A stretch of 64,000 nt of DNA, from NCBI GenBank assembly GCA_029262005.1, contig JAJDAG010000088.1:1-64000 (forward strand). The letters run 5' to 3'. Each line of letters starts with the position of its first letter. Positions within the stretch are counted from its first letter, which is position 1. The DNA comes from Candidatus Zhuqueibacterota bacterium. Lineage in GTDB: Bacteria; Zhuqueibacterota; Zhuqueibacteria; Oceanimicrobiales; Oceanimicrobiaceae. Below the pieces are notes generated by a model that saw only the letters and a program-made list of their open reading frames with translations, was not told the origin of the DNA and did no database searches. The translations under genes were made by a program, and so were the position numbers. Below, in pieces: positions 8,636-17,587 of the stretch.

Positions 8636-9700
8636 ATGCTACGAAACCAGGAGGCGGGGCGAGAAAAAATCGAAGGTAAATCTTCAAATTTGAATAATTT
8701 AGCAATGGAGTGGCAGGGCGAGCATGTTACGGGTGAAGCCGCAACGCTTTTCAATTCTACAATCACTGCTGCAGCAATTTCCCTTGCTTTTGAAATCGGC
8801 TTGCTCAATGCCATTGCAGAGCAGGGCAGTATTTCAGTAGGTTCGTTTTGTCAGGCCCATGGCTTACATATTGCCTCGGTTAAAAGCTGCTTGTATGCGC
8901 TGCAATGCTATGACATCGTTCTGCCGGGCGCTGAAAAAGACACTGTGCAGGCTGGAGTCAATTTTGGTGATATTTTCAGGAACAAGGGATACTTTCTGTG
9001 GCTGGTAGGTGGCTACGGAAAAATGTTGCAGAATCTTACCGGCTCCATCAGATTGGAAAAGCGAAACGGTACTGTCATCTCCCGGGATGGCAAAAGTATT
9101 GCAATGGCCGGCCGTGATTATGGTGCGCAGTTTGTGGACAGGCACTTTACCGAGGTGCTCGAGCAAATGCCGTTCAAAGTTGTTGCGGACCTTGGTTGTG
9201 GTAGCGGCGAACGTTTGATAAATTTGGCCAGGCAGCGAGATGATTTGCGCTGTGTCGGCATGGATCTAAATAGAGATGCGGTGAGCCTGGCACAGGAATC
9301 TGTTACGGCTGCCGGCCTGGAGAATAGAGTAACCATTTTGCATGCCGATGTCAGCAAATTAACCCCATTAGAAGTATTTAAGGATGTGGAGGTTTTATTT
9401 TGTTTTTTCATGGCTCACGACCTGTGGCCTCGTGAAAACTGTCTTATGGCTCTAAGGCAGATTCGCGCTGCATTTCCTAACGCCAAGCGCTTCCTCCTAA
9501 GTGATACATACCGGTCAGATCTACCGCCTTCGCGGCAAACTCCTATCTTTACGCTTGGTTTTGAATTGACACACGCGGTTATGGGACAGTATATCCCATC
9601 TGTTTCTGAGTGGGCTGCATTGTTCGAGGATGCGGGGTGGAATTGCGTGGGTCGACGCGATTTGGACATTCCTTTTAGCTCGATTTTTGATCTTCGCTAA
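8636..9700 (+). CDS. MppJ-like SAM- and iron-dependent 2-oxo-acid C-methyltransferase
   Basis: This 354-residue class I methyltransferase has an all-alpha dimerisation-type N-terminus (residues about 35-100) and a Rossmann domain with ADLGCGSGERL as motif I near 184-194. Its second half closely follows what I know of MppJ, the phenylpyruvate beta-C-methyltransferase of mannopeptimycin biosynthesis: HDLWPRENC, RAAFPNAKRFLL, then PIFTLGFELTH. MppJ binds a non-haem iron through two His residues 52 positions apart. Here His261 (HDLWPREN) and His313 (FELTH) are also exactly 52 apart. The expected reaction is SAM-dependent methylation of the beta-carbon of a 2-oxo acid such as phenylpyruvate. A strong Shine-Dalgarno (GAGGAGG) precedes the ATG. 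The upstream aminotransferase would complete the route to a beta-methyl amino acid. The exact substrate is not known. Confidence 0.85.
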   Translation: MLRNQEAGREKIEGKSSNLNNLAMEWQGEHVTGEAATLFNSTITAAAISLAFEIGLLNAIAEQGSISVGSFCQAHGLHIASVKSCLYALQCYDIVLPGAEKDTVQAGVNFGDIFRNKGYFLWLVGGYGKMLQNLTGSIRLEKRNGTVISRDGKSIAMAGRDYGAQFVDRHFTEVLEQMPFKVVADLGCGSGERLINLARQRDDLRCVGMDLNRDAVSLAQESVTAAGLENRVTILHADVSKLTPLEVFKDVEVLFCFFMAHDLWPRENCLMALRQIRAAFPNAKRFLLSDTYRSDLPPSRQTPIFTLGFELTHAVMGQYIPSVSEWAALFEDAGWNCVGRRDLDIPFSSIFDLR

Positions 9701-9743
9701 TCATTGCAGAAAAAACAAAAAAAATAAGCATATAAACGATAAA

Positions 9744-12700
9744 ATGCAGAACAACATTGCCCCAACACAAGGGTTCCGGCTTTCTCCGCTGCAAACAAAT
9801 CTCTGGCTGAAAGTAAAAGAGGCTAGCACGCCATTCGTAACCCGCTCGTTAGTCTCGGTGGAAGGTAAAATTAACGCGGATTTGCTTAAGGCAGCGATTA
9901 GCGATGTCGTAAGCAACCATGAAATTCTGCGAACCACATTCCAGACCGCGCCAAACGGCAGTGAGCCGATACAGGTTATCCACGCGAGCAGCGCGCCGGA
10001 CTTCACTGAGCTTAATTTTTGTGATGTCGCAGCGGAGGAACAACAACACCGCATTAACGATCTGTTTCAGCAAGCCGGAGAGTTCAATTATGCGCCTTTA
10101 AGCAGCTCTTTATTGCGTGTGTCAATCGTTATTCTTTCCCCGGCCAAGCAGGCTTTACTCATTGCCTTGCCGGCATTGTGCGGAGATCTTGTTGGAATGC
10201 AAAACCTGATTCAAGAAATCGCATTGAATTATTCCGCACGCGTGGACGGACAACAGCGCATTGCGGAGATGATGCAGTATGCCGATGTTGCCGAATGGCA
10301 ATTCGATTTATTGGCAGGGGAGGATGGCGAGTTAGGTAGAACCTTTTGGCGCGACCGGATGCTCGGGAAAACGAAAGCACTTCGCCTTCCTCTCGAAAGA
10401 ACATCTGCAAACACCAATGCATTTACCCCCGGAGCAACTACACAGGAGCTTTCGGTCCAACAGTTCAATGAAGTCAAAAAAAATGTTGAGAAATTCGGTG
10501 CCTCTCTGGAATCGTTCTTTCTGGCGTGCTTTGTGGTTTTGCTCTGGCGGCTGTCAGGCGAAGACACTGTCACTATTGGCGCAGGTTTTGATGGTCGAAA
10601 ATTTGACGAGCTAAAAGAAACGCTCGGACTTTTTTCCAGATATTTGCCATTGACATGCCAGCCGACCGTCGGCATGAATTTCCCGGAATTGCTCAGCCGA
10701 ATTGAAGGCAGTCTTTCTGAAATGGCTGAGTGGCAAGACTTTTTCAACCCTGACAATCTGAATGGTTCTTTTGCTGAAGCATCTGATACAGCTTATTTTC
10801 CTTTTTGTTTTGATTTTGCAAAGGCGTTTTCATGCACAGCGGGTGGCGTTTCCTTCACCGTGCAGAAGCAACAGGCATGTGTTGACCGCTGCAAGTTAAG
10901 GCTTGTTAGCGAGATTACGCAGGATTCGGCAAAGCTGCAATTTCATTTTGACGAAACGTATTACCATGCCGATGACATGCAGCGTTTATCTGCCGAGTTT
11001 CTTACCTTGGTGGAAAGTGTTTTAGCGGCCCCTGCTACTGCCATCGACAGGCTCAATTTGCTTTCGGCTCCGGAAAAACAGTACCTTATACATGATTTCA
11101 ATAACACAAAAGCGGACTTCCCAACGGATAAGTGTATTCACCATGTTATTGAAGACCAGGTGGCAAAGACCCCAAACAAGATCGCTGCTGCTTTTGAAGG
11201 TGAGGAACTCATCTATGCGGCGTTAAATGAGCAAGCAAATCAGTTAGCGCGTCGTTTGCGCTGCATGGGTGTCGGGCCGGATGTTTTGGTTGGAATTTCG
11301 CTTGAACGGTCTTTGGAAATGGTGGTTGCCGTGCTCGCCATTCTAAAAGCGGGCGGCGCTTACGTGCCTCTGGATCCCGCTTATCCGAAGGAACGACTGG
11401 AATACATGCTTGAGGAAACAGCAGCACCGGTCTTACTGACCAAGCAGCGCTTCGTAGGCCAACTACCGCTGCAAGGCCGACAGATCTTTTGCATGGACAC
11501 GGATTGGCAATCCCTGGCTGATGAGAGTACGGAAAATTTGCACATACAAGTCAAGCCGGGCAACCTGGTTTATGTAATTTATACCTCCGGCTCCACTGGC
11601 AAGCCCAAGGGTGTTGTAATCAGCCATCAGGATCTTGTTATTTCGAATTCTGCCCGCATTAGTTATTTCAAAGAAAATATTGATAAATTTTTGTTGCTTT
11701 CGTCCCTGTCGTTTGACAGCTCGGTTGTGGGCATTTTCTGGACTTTGTGCACAGGCGGCGCTTTGTTTTTGGTGCCTGAAGAAACCCAGCAAGATGTGAC
11801 TAAGTTATCTGCAATTATTTCTCAACACAACATTTCGCACCTGCTGACACTGCCATCATTTTACTCGGTAATTTTGGAGTACGCGGAACCGGGACAACTA
11901 GAGGCGCTTCGAACTGTGATTGTTGCCGGCGAAGCTTGCCCTTTGAAGATGGTGCAACTGCACAAATCGGTCATCCCAGCCACCGCGCTCTTCAGCGAAT
12001 ACGGTGCTACGGAAACCACTGTTTTTAGTAGTGTTTATGATTGTCTGCAACAGGTACTTAAAATCGCTCCGGTTGGTTCGCCGATCAACAATGCCCAAAT
12101 GTATGTACTGGATGCTCACTGTCAACCAACACCCGTGGGCGTACCCGGTGAAGTTTATTTTGGTGGCGATGCCCTTGCTACGGGCTATCTCAATCGTTCT
12201 GAACTCACGGCTGAACGGTTCATACCGAATCCCTTCAGCGAAAAAGCAGGGGAGCGGCTTTATCGCTCCGGTGATTTGGCACGGCATCTGCCGAATGGCG
12301 ATATTGAGTTTCTCGGTCGGGTAGATAACCAGGTGAAAATTCGTGGTTTCCGGGTTGAAATGGAGGAAATTGAGGCGGTTCTGGCATTGCATCCATTGCT
12401 GCGTGAAGTGGCCGTGGTAGCGAATGATGCTGCATCCGGCAAACGCCTGGTGGCCTACGTTGCAGTAAGTGGAGAACAAAACCCTGGTTCAACCGAGCTG
12501 CGTAATTTCCTGGCAGAACGGTTGCCCGACTACATGGTGCCGGCCATCTTTGTTGTGCTGCCGACATTGCCAAAAAATCCTAATGGCAAAATTGATCGTC
12601 AGGCGCTTCCTGAGCCACCCGCGGGCGGAGAAAATCTTGCGGCTCAAGCAGTCGAGCCGAGGACTGAAATAGAAAACAAGTTGGCGCGAATATGGGGTGA

Positions 12701-14339
12701 TGTCCTCGGCATTGTAGATGTTGGGGTACATGATAATTTTTTCGAGCTTGGAGGCGATTCAATTCTGAGCATTCAGATAATTGCCAGAGCAAATCGAGCA
12801 GGTTTGGGATTGACACCAGCACAGGTTTTTCAGCATCAAACCATTGCAGAACTTGCTGCGGTGGCAGGTGAGAGGCACAAAGTGACAGCCGAACAGGCTG
12901 CCGTCACCGGCATACTGCCGCTATCGCCAATTCAAAGTTGGTTTTTTCAAAGGCAGTTGGAAAACCCGCACCATTTTAATATGTCGCTGCTTTTTGTGAT
13001 GAACGATGATATTTCTGATGAGCTTCTCCAGGCGGTAATGCAACGACTGGCGGTACATCATGATGGGCTGCGGCTGCGGTACAATCCGGAAAACGCCTGG
13101 CAGCAAGCCATTGTTGATGCGGGCGATGTGATTCCGTTTGACAGAATCGATTTGTCAGACGTGCCGATTGCTCAACAAATGACGGTTTTGCGTGCAAAAG
13201 TCGTTGAATTCCAGAGCACGCTGGATATCACCAGGGGACCGGTAATGCGGCTTGTCCGGTTTGATTTTGGCTCGGAGCAGCCGCATCGTCTGCTTTGGGT
13301 TGTGCATCATCTGGTGATGGATGGTGTCTCATGGCGGATTTTCCTCGATGATTTCGAGGCGGTTGTGGCGCAGCTTGCTCAGGGTGGTTCCTTGCAGTTG
13401 CAACCCAAAACCACCTCGTTTAAACATTGGGTAATGCGATTAACCGAACACGCCCAATCTGAGTCTGTTGCCGGCGAATTGGATTACTGGCAATCAGCTC
13501 TGCCGCAAGACATGTCACATTTACCCCTGGATATGCCTGAAGGTGTCGATAACAATGTCGAGGATAGTGCTGAAAAGATTTCGTTGCAGTTGCAGGCCGA
13601 AGAAACCCAGTCTCTCCTGCACGAAATACCGAAAGTTTATAATACTCAAATTAACGATATTTTGCTAACCGCTTTGGCACAAGCATTGTTGAAATGGACA
13701 GGCAATTCAAGCCATCTGGTCGATCTCGAAAGTCATGGCAGAGAAGATGTTTGCGCCGATGTTGACCTGACCAGGACTGTCGGCTGGTTTACGACATTTT
13801 ATCCCATTTTGCTTTCTGTGGAAAAGAATGCTGCAGCGGGCGACATGCTGACTGCAATTAAAGAACAATTGCGCCGCGTGCCGAACCGGGGCTTTAACTA
13901 TGGTTTGCTTCGCTATTTAAACACCGACAAGAACATCGCCACAAAGGTGAGCGCTTTGCCACGGCCGCAAATCAATTTTAATTATCTTGGTCAATATGAT
14001 CAGATTTTGAGCAATGACTCGGTCTTGAGTTTTTCGGAAGATGTTAGCCATTCTGACTTTTGCCCATCAACAATTCGCAGTCACATTTTGGAGATAGTTG
14101 GCAGTGTGATTGACGGACGGTTCCAAATAGAATGGGTTTACAGCCGAAATTTGCATAAACGTGAGACCATTGCTGCTGTGGCTAACGATTTTATCTCAGC
14201 TTTGAAAAGCCTGATTTCACATTGTCAAACTGAACAGAGTGTTGGTTTTACCGCCTCAGATTTCAGTGACTTCGATTGGGACCGGGCCGAACTGGACGAG
14301 ATTGCAGCGGCGATACTTAAATCAAAGAGTGAGGCATAA
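9744..14339 (+). CDS. NRPS, C*-A-T-E (degenerate C, epimerising module)
   Basis: This is a 1531-residue one-module NRPS. Residues about 1-435 form a condensation-like domain whose HHxxxDG motif is lost. The aligned segment is PALCGDL at 143-149: both His are replaced and only the Asp is kept. The A domain (about 450-960) has YTSGSTGKPKG near 612 and the less usual GATE in place of GPTE. By-eye pocket residues are D-S-V-T-I-A-E-V-F, a mix of Phe- and Tyr-type codes, so an aromatic residue is possible. The T domain carries ELGGDS near 1004, the form that precedes E domains. The E domain (about 1055-1510) is intact, with HHLVMDGVSW at His1188/His1189, VGWFTTFYP and NYGLLRYL. Module 1 therefore likely loads and epimerises the first residue. 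The ATG at 9744 is chosen over an in-frame overlap with the methyltransferase. Confidence 0.93.
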   Translation: MQNNIAPTQGFRLSPLQTNLWLKVKEASTPFVTRSLVSVEGKINADLLKAAISDVVSNHEILRTTFQTAPNGSEPIQVIHASSAPDFTELNFCDVAAEEQQHRINDLFQQAGEFNYAPLSSSLLRVSIVILSPAKQALLIALPALCGDLVGMQNLIQEIALNYSARVDGQQRIAEMMQYADVAEWQFDLLAGEDGELGRTFWRDRMLGKTKALRLPLERTSANTNAFTPGATTQELSVQQFNEVKKNVEKFGASLESFFLACFVVLLWRLSGEDTVTIGAGFDGRKFDELKETLGLFSRYLPLTCQPTVGMNFPELLSRIEGSLSEMAEWQDFFNPDNLNGSFAEASDTAYFPFCFDFAKAFSCTAGGVSFTVQKQQACVDRCKLRLVSEITQDSAKLQFHFDETYYHADDMQRLSAEFLTLVESVLAAPATAIDRLNLLSAPEKQYLIHDFNNTKADFPTDKCIHHVIEDQVAKTPNKIAAAFEGEELIYAALNEQANQLARRLRCMGVGPDVLVGISLERSLEMVVAVLAILKAGGAYVPLDPAYPKERLEYMLEETAAPVLLTKQRFVGQLPLQGRQIFCMDTDWQSLADESTENLHIQVKPGNLVYVIYTSGSTGKPKGVVISHQDLVISNSARISYFKENIDKFLLLSSLSFDSSVVGIFWTLCTGGALFLVPEETQQDVTKLSAIISQHNISHLLTLPSFYSVILEYAEPGQLEALRTVIVAGEACPLKMVQLHKSVIPATALFSEYGATETTVFSSVYDCLQQVLKIAPVGSPINNAQMYVLDAHCQPTPVGVPGEVYFGGDALATGYLNRSELTAERFIPNPFSEKAGERLYRSGDLARHLPNGDIEFLGRVDNQVKIRGFRVEMEEIEAVLALHPLLREVAVVANDAASGKRLVAYVAVSGEQNPGSTELRNFLAERLPDYMVPAIFVVLPTLPKNPNGKIDRQALPEPPAGGENLAAQAVEPRTEIENKLARIWGDVLGIVDVGVHDNFFELGGDSILSIQIIARANRAGLGLTPAQVFQHQTIAELAAVAGERHKVTAEQAAVTGILPLSPIQSWFFQRQLENPHHFNMSLLFVMNDDISDELLQAVMQRLAVHHDGLRLRYNPENAWQQAIVDAGDVIPFDRIDLSDVPIAQQMTVLRAKVVEFQSTLDITRGPVMRLVRFDFGSEQPHRLLWVVHHLVMDGVSWRIFLDDFEAVVAQLAQGGSLQLQPKTTSFKHWVMRLTEHAQSESVAGELDYWQSALPQDMSHLPLDMPEGVDNNVEDSAEKISLQLQAEETQSLLHEIPKVYNTQINDILLTALAQALLKWTGNSSHLVDLESHGREDVCADVDLTRTVGWFTTFYPILLSVEKNAAAGDMLTAIKEQLRRVPNRGFNYGLLRYLNTDKNIATKVSALPRPQINFNYLGQYDQILSNDSVLSFSEDVSHSDFCPSTIRSHILEIVGSVIDGRFQIEWVYSRNLHKRETIAAVANDFISALKSLISHCQTEQSVGFTASDFSDFDWDRAELDEIAAAILKSKSEA

Positions 14340-14340
14340 A

Positions 14341-17300
14341 ATGCGGCTTGAGAATGTAGAAGATCTCTATCCGCTGACGCCGTTGCAGGAAGGTCTGCTT
14401 TTTCATAGCCTGGCCGAACCGCATTCGCATGTCTACTTTAACCAGATGCTTGCAACTCTGGGAGGCAACCTGGATGAATCTGCCTTCAAGGCGGCATGGC
14501 AGGGTACTGTTGAGCGGCACGCAATTCTACGCACATTCTTTGTCTGGAATGAGGTTAAGGCGCCAGTGCAAGTGGTTGAACGGACTGTTGACCTGCCATA
14601 TGAAAAACAGGATCTGAGAGGCCTTTCAGGCGCGGAACAGGAACAGCGCTTGCTGTCCGCACAAACTGAAGATCTGGAGCGAGGTTTTGAGTTGGCACAG
14701 GCGCCTTTGATGAGATTATGCCTGTTTCAAACCGCGGACGATCGCCATGAATTTCTTTGGAGTTTTCATCATATTTTGATGGACGGCTGGGCTATGTTCC
14801 ACGTCCTGAAGGAAGTCTTCGATTCGTATACAGCTTTGTGTAAGGGGCAATCGCTGGAGATGGAACAGCGCCGTCCTTACCGTGATTATATTGCCTGGTT
14901 GAAGCGCCAGGATCTTGCCAGGGCGGAATCCTTTTGGCGTCAACGCCTCGCTGGCTTTACTGCACCGACCGAGTTGGTGGGCTGTAAGGATGACAAGAAC
15001 AAGTCTCTTGCTGGAACCTATGAATTTGACACGCATCTTATCCGGTTTTCCCAGAAGGAAACATCGGATTTGCAGGCGTTCTGCCGCAAGCAGCGAATCA
15101 CGCTGAGTACACTTGTGCAGGGCGCATGGGCCTTGTTGCTCAGTCGCTACACCGGCGACGATGACGTACTGTTCGGAACAGTGGTTTCGGGCCGGCCGGC
15201 GTCGCTTGCCGGCGTAGAATCGATGGTCGGACTTTTCATTAATACGTTGCCGGTGCGTGCCCGGATAGATGAACAGCGAGCCGTGAAGCATTGGTTAAAC
15301 CAACTCCAGGGTGAGCAGGCAGAGGTACTCGAGTACGAATACAGTCCTTTGATTGATATTCAGCAATGGAGTGACGTAGCGCGCGGCACATCTCTTTTCG
15401 ACAGCATTTTGATGTTCGAAAACTACCACAAAGAAAGCCCGCTTGAGGAGATGGGGGGTGCATTGCAAATCAGTAATGTGCGCTGGTTTGAACGGGTCAA
15501 TTATCCGTTGGTGGCGCTGGTTGAACCGGCTGAGGCGTTGCAACTTCGGATTGTCAGTCATCACAATCGCTTTGAAACCGGCTCTGTGGAACGCATGCTC
15601 GGGCACTGGCGGATCTTGCTTGAAGCGATGGTTGCTGCGCCTGAGCAGCCGTTATCGGACCTGCCTCTACTCACAAAAGCAGAAAAACAACACCTGCTGG
15701 TCGAGTTGAATGAAGCGTCTAATGACTATCCTCGGGAACAATGCATCAATGTTCTTTTTGAAGAGCAAGTTAAAGCAACACCTGATGCGATTGCCCTGGT
15801 CTTCAACGACCAGGAAATGACCTATGGTGAGCTGAATGCCCAGGCTAATCAGATCGCACATTTTCTGCAAGATAAAGGTGTCGGCCTCGAGACAAAAGTT
15901 GGAATATGCGTGGAACGCTCGTTTGAGATGATTGCCGGTATCCTTGGTATTCTCAAGGCCGGTGGCGTTTACGTTCCGCTGGATCCACACTATCCAATTG
16001 ACCGGATTGCTTTCATGCTGGAGGACACCGGCATTACAATATTGCTGACGCTGCAAAAGTTATTGGATAAACTACCTCAAGGTACGCCCAGAGTTGTTTG
16101 TCTCGATTCTGATTGGCAAGAGATTCAAGCGGCCCGCGTTGAAAACCTCCCGGTCGAGACCAAGGCAGAGAATATCGCCTATGTTATGTACACATCAGGT
16201 TCGACCGGCATGCCCAAAGGCGTCTCGATCCCGCATCGCGGTGTTGTGAGATTGGTCAGGAATACAAATTACGTCAAATTGGGCCGGGATGAAGTTTTTC
16301 TGCAATTGGCACCCATCTCATTTGATGCCTCCACTTTTGAAATTTGGGGAAGCCTTCTCAATGGTGCGAAGTTGGTCATTTTTCAGGCTGCCCGACCGTC
16401 GCTGGATGAACTCGTACAATCGATAGACCGGCTGGGCATTACGACACTTTGGCTTACGGCCGGCTTATTCCATGAAATGATGGAGAGACACCCCGATGGT
16501 CTGACTTCTGTGCGTCAACTTTTGGCCGGAGGAGATGTGCTGTCGGTGGCGCACGTTAAAAATGCGGCGAAACAGGCTGACCGGCGTATTATCAACGGCT
16601 ATGGTCCGACCGAGAACACCACATTTGCCTGCTGTTATCGGGTCCAACCAGATGGTAACATCGACTCCTCAGTGCCAATCGGCCGTCCTGTTGCGAATAC
16701 AACAGTCTATATCCTGGATCGCAGTATGCGGCCGGTGCCCGTTGGAATCAGTGGCGAATTGTATATCGGGGGAGACGGGCTGGCGCGTGACTACCTGAAC
16801 CGGCCCAAATTAACCGCAGAACGGTTTGTGCCCAATCCTTTCAGCAGATTGCCTGGAGCGCGTTTGTATCGAACGGGTGACCGCGTGCGTTACAGAAACG
16901 ATGATAATATTGAGTTTCTCGGACGAGATGACAACCAGGTCAAGATTCGTGGATATCGTATTGAACTTGGGGAAATACAAGCGCACCTTGGCGGGCATCC
17001 CGCGATTGAGGATACGGTTGTGGTGGTGAGAGAAGATTCTCCGGGAGACAAAACCCTGGTGGCCTATACTACTTCAACAAATAGCCCTGTACCGACAACC
17101 ACGGAGCTGCGGCGTTTCTTAAGCGAATTGCTACCGGATTATATGGTGCCCTCAGCCTTTGTGGCTATGGTGAGTTTTCCACTGACGCCAAATGATAAGG
17201 TAGACAGAGATGCTCTGCCGACTCCTGATGGCGTGCGTCCGGATTTATTGGTGGAATTTGTGGCACCGACCTCATCAGTGGAGTTGGCCATTTCAACTGC

Positions 17301-17574
17301 CTGGCGTGAAGTACTTAATTTGGAGAAAGTGGGGCTGCATGACAATTTTTTTGAATTGGGCGGCCACTCGCTGCATTTGATGCAAGTTCACAATAAACTT
17401 AACGATAAATTCGCTAAAGCACTTAAGATGGTCGATTTGTTCAGATTTCCAACCGTCGCAGCTTTGGCGGAATTCGTCGAACGTGCGGATAATGAGTCCT
17501 CGGCTTTGCGGGAGAGCCAGAGTCGGGCCCAACAACGCCGGGCGTCTACCAGACGCCGCCGGCAAATAAACTAA
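14341..17574 (+). CDS. NRPS, C-A-T module (predicted Val)
   Basis: This 1077-residue module starts 1 bp after the previous stop. The C domain begins YPLTPLQEGLLFHSL, the style of DCL domains that accept a D-residue donor, and has an intact HHILMDG at His143/His144. This fits its position right after an E-containing module. The A domain (about 480-985) has YTSGSTGMPKG near 620. By-eye pocket residues are D-A-F-W-L-G-G-T-F, one conservative change from the well-known Val code DAFWIGGTF. The T domain has ELGGHS near 1005. The C-terminus is a basic tail (QRRASTRRRRQIN), possibly a linker or docking segment to the PKS protein that follows 13 bp later. No epimerisation domain is present. Confidence 0.93.
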   Translation: MRLENVEDLYPLTPLQEGLLFHSLAEPHSHVYFNQMLATLGGNLDESAFKAAWQGTVERHAILRTFFVWNEVKAPVQVVERTVDLPYEKQDLRGLSGAEQEQRLLSAQTEDLERGFELAQAPLMRLCLFQTADDRHEFLWSFHHILMDGWAMFHVLKEVFDSYTALCKGQSLEMEQRRPYRDYIAWLKRQDLARAESFWRQRLAGFTAPTELVGCKDDKNKSLAGTYEFDTHLIRFSQKETSDLQAFCRKQRITLSTLVQGAWALLLSRYTGDDDVLFGTVVSGRPASLAGVESMVGLFINTLPVRARIDEQRAVKHWLNQLQGEQAEVLEYEYSPLIDIQQWSDVARGTSLFDSILMFENYHKESPLEEMGGALQISNVRWFERVNYPLVALVEPAEALQLRIVSHHNRFETGSVERMLGHWRILLEAMVAAPEQPLSDLPLLTKAEKQHLLVELNEASNDYPREQCINVLFEEQVKATPDAIALVFNDQEMTYGELNAQANQIAHFLQDKGVGLETKVGICVERSFEMIAGILGILKAGGVYVPLDPHYPIDRIAFMLEDTGITILLTLQKLLDKLPQGTPRVVCLDSDWQEIQAARVENLPVETKAENIAYVMYTSGSTGMPKGVSIPHRGVVRLVRNTNYVKLGRDEVFLQLAPISFDASTFEIWGSLLNGAKLVIFQAARPSLDELVQSIDRLGITTLWLTAGLFHEMMERHPDGLTSVRQLLAGGDVLSVAHVKNAAKQADRRIINGYGPTENTTFACCYRVQPDGNIDSSVPIGRPVANTTVYILDRSMRPVPVGISGELYIGGDGLARDYLNRPKLTAERFVPNPFSRLPGARLYRTGDRVRYRNDDNIEFLGRDDNQVKIRGYRIELGEIQAHLGGHPAIEDTVVVVREDSPGDKTLVAYTTSTNSPVPTTTELRRFLSELLPDYMVPSAFVAMVSFPLTPNDKVDRDALPTPDGVRPDLLVEFVAPTSSVELAISTAWREVLNLEKVGLHDNFFELGGHSLHLMQVHNKLNDKFAKALKMVDLFRFPTVAALAEFVERADNESSALRESQSRAQQRRASTRRRRQIN

Positions 17575-17587
17575 ACAATTAGAGTAC

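Noticed and set aside
9630-9743. Upstream in-frame extension of the first NRPS gene
   Set aside because: It overlaps the methyltransferase C-terminus and encodes no C-domain motif; the ATG at 9744 gives a normal C-domain start.
11898-12479. Long antisense reading frames within the NRPS genes, such as this 193-codon one
   Set aside because: They lie wholly within well-supported NRPS coding sequence, have no ribosome site or family resemblance, and mirror the codon structure of the sense strand.
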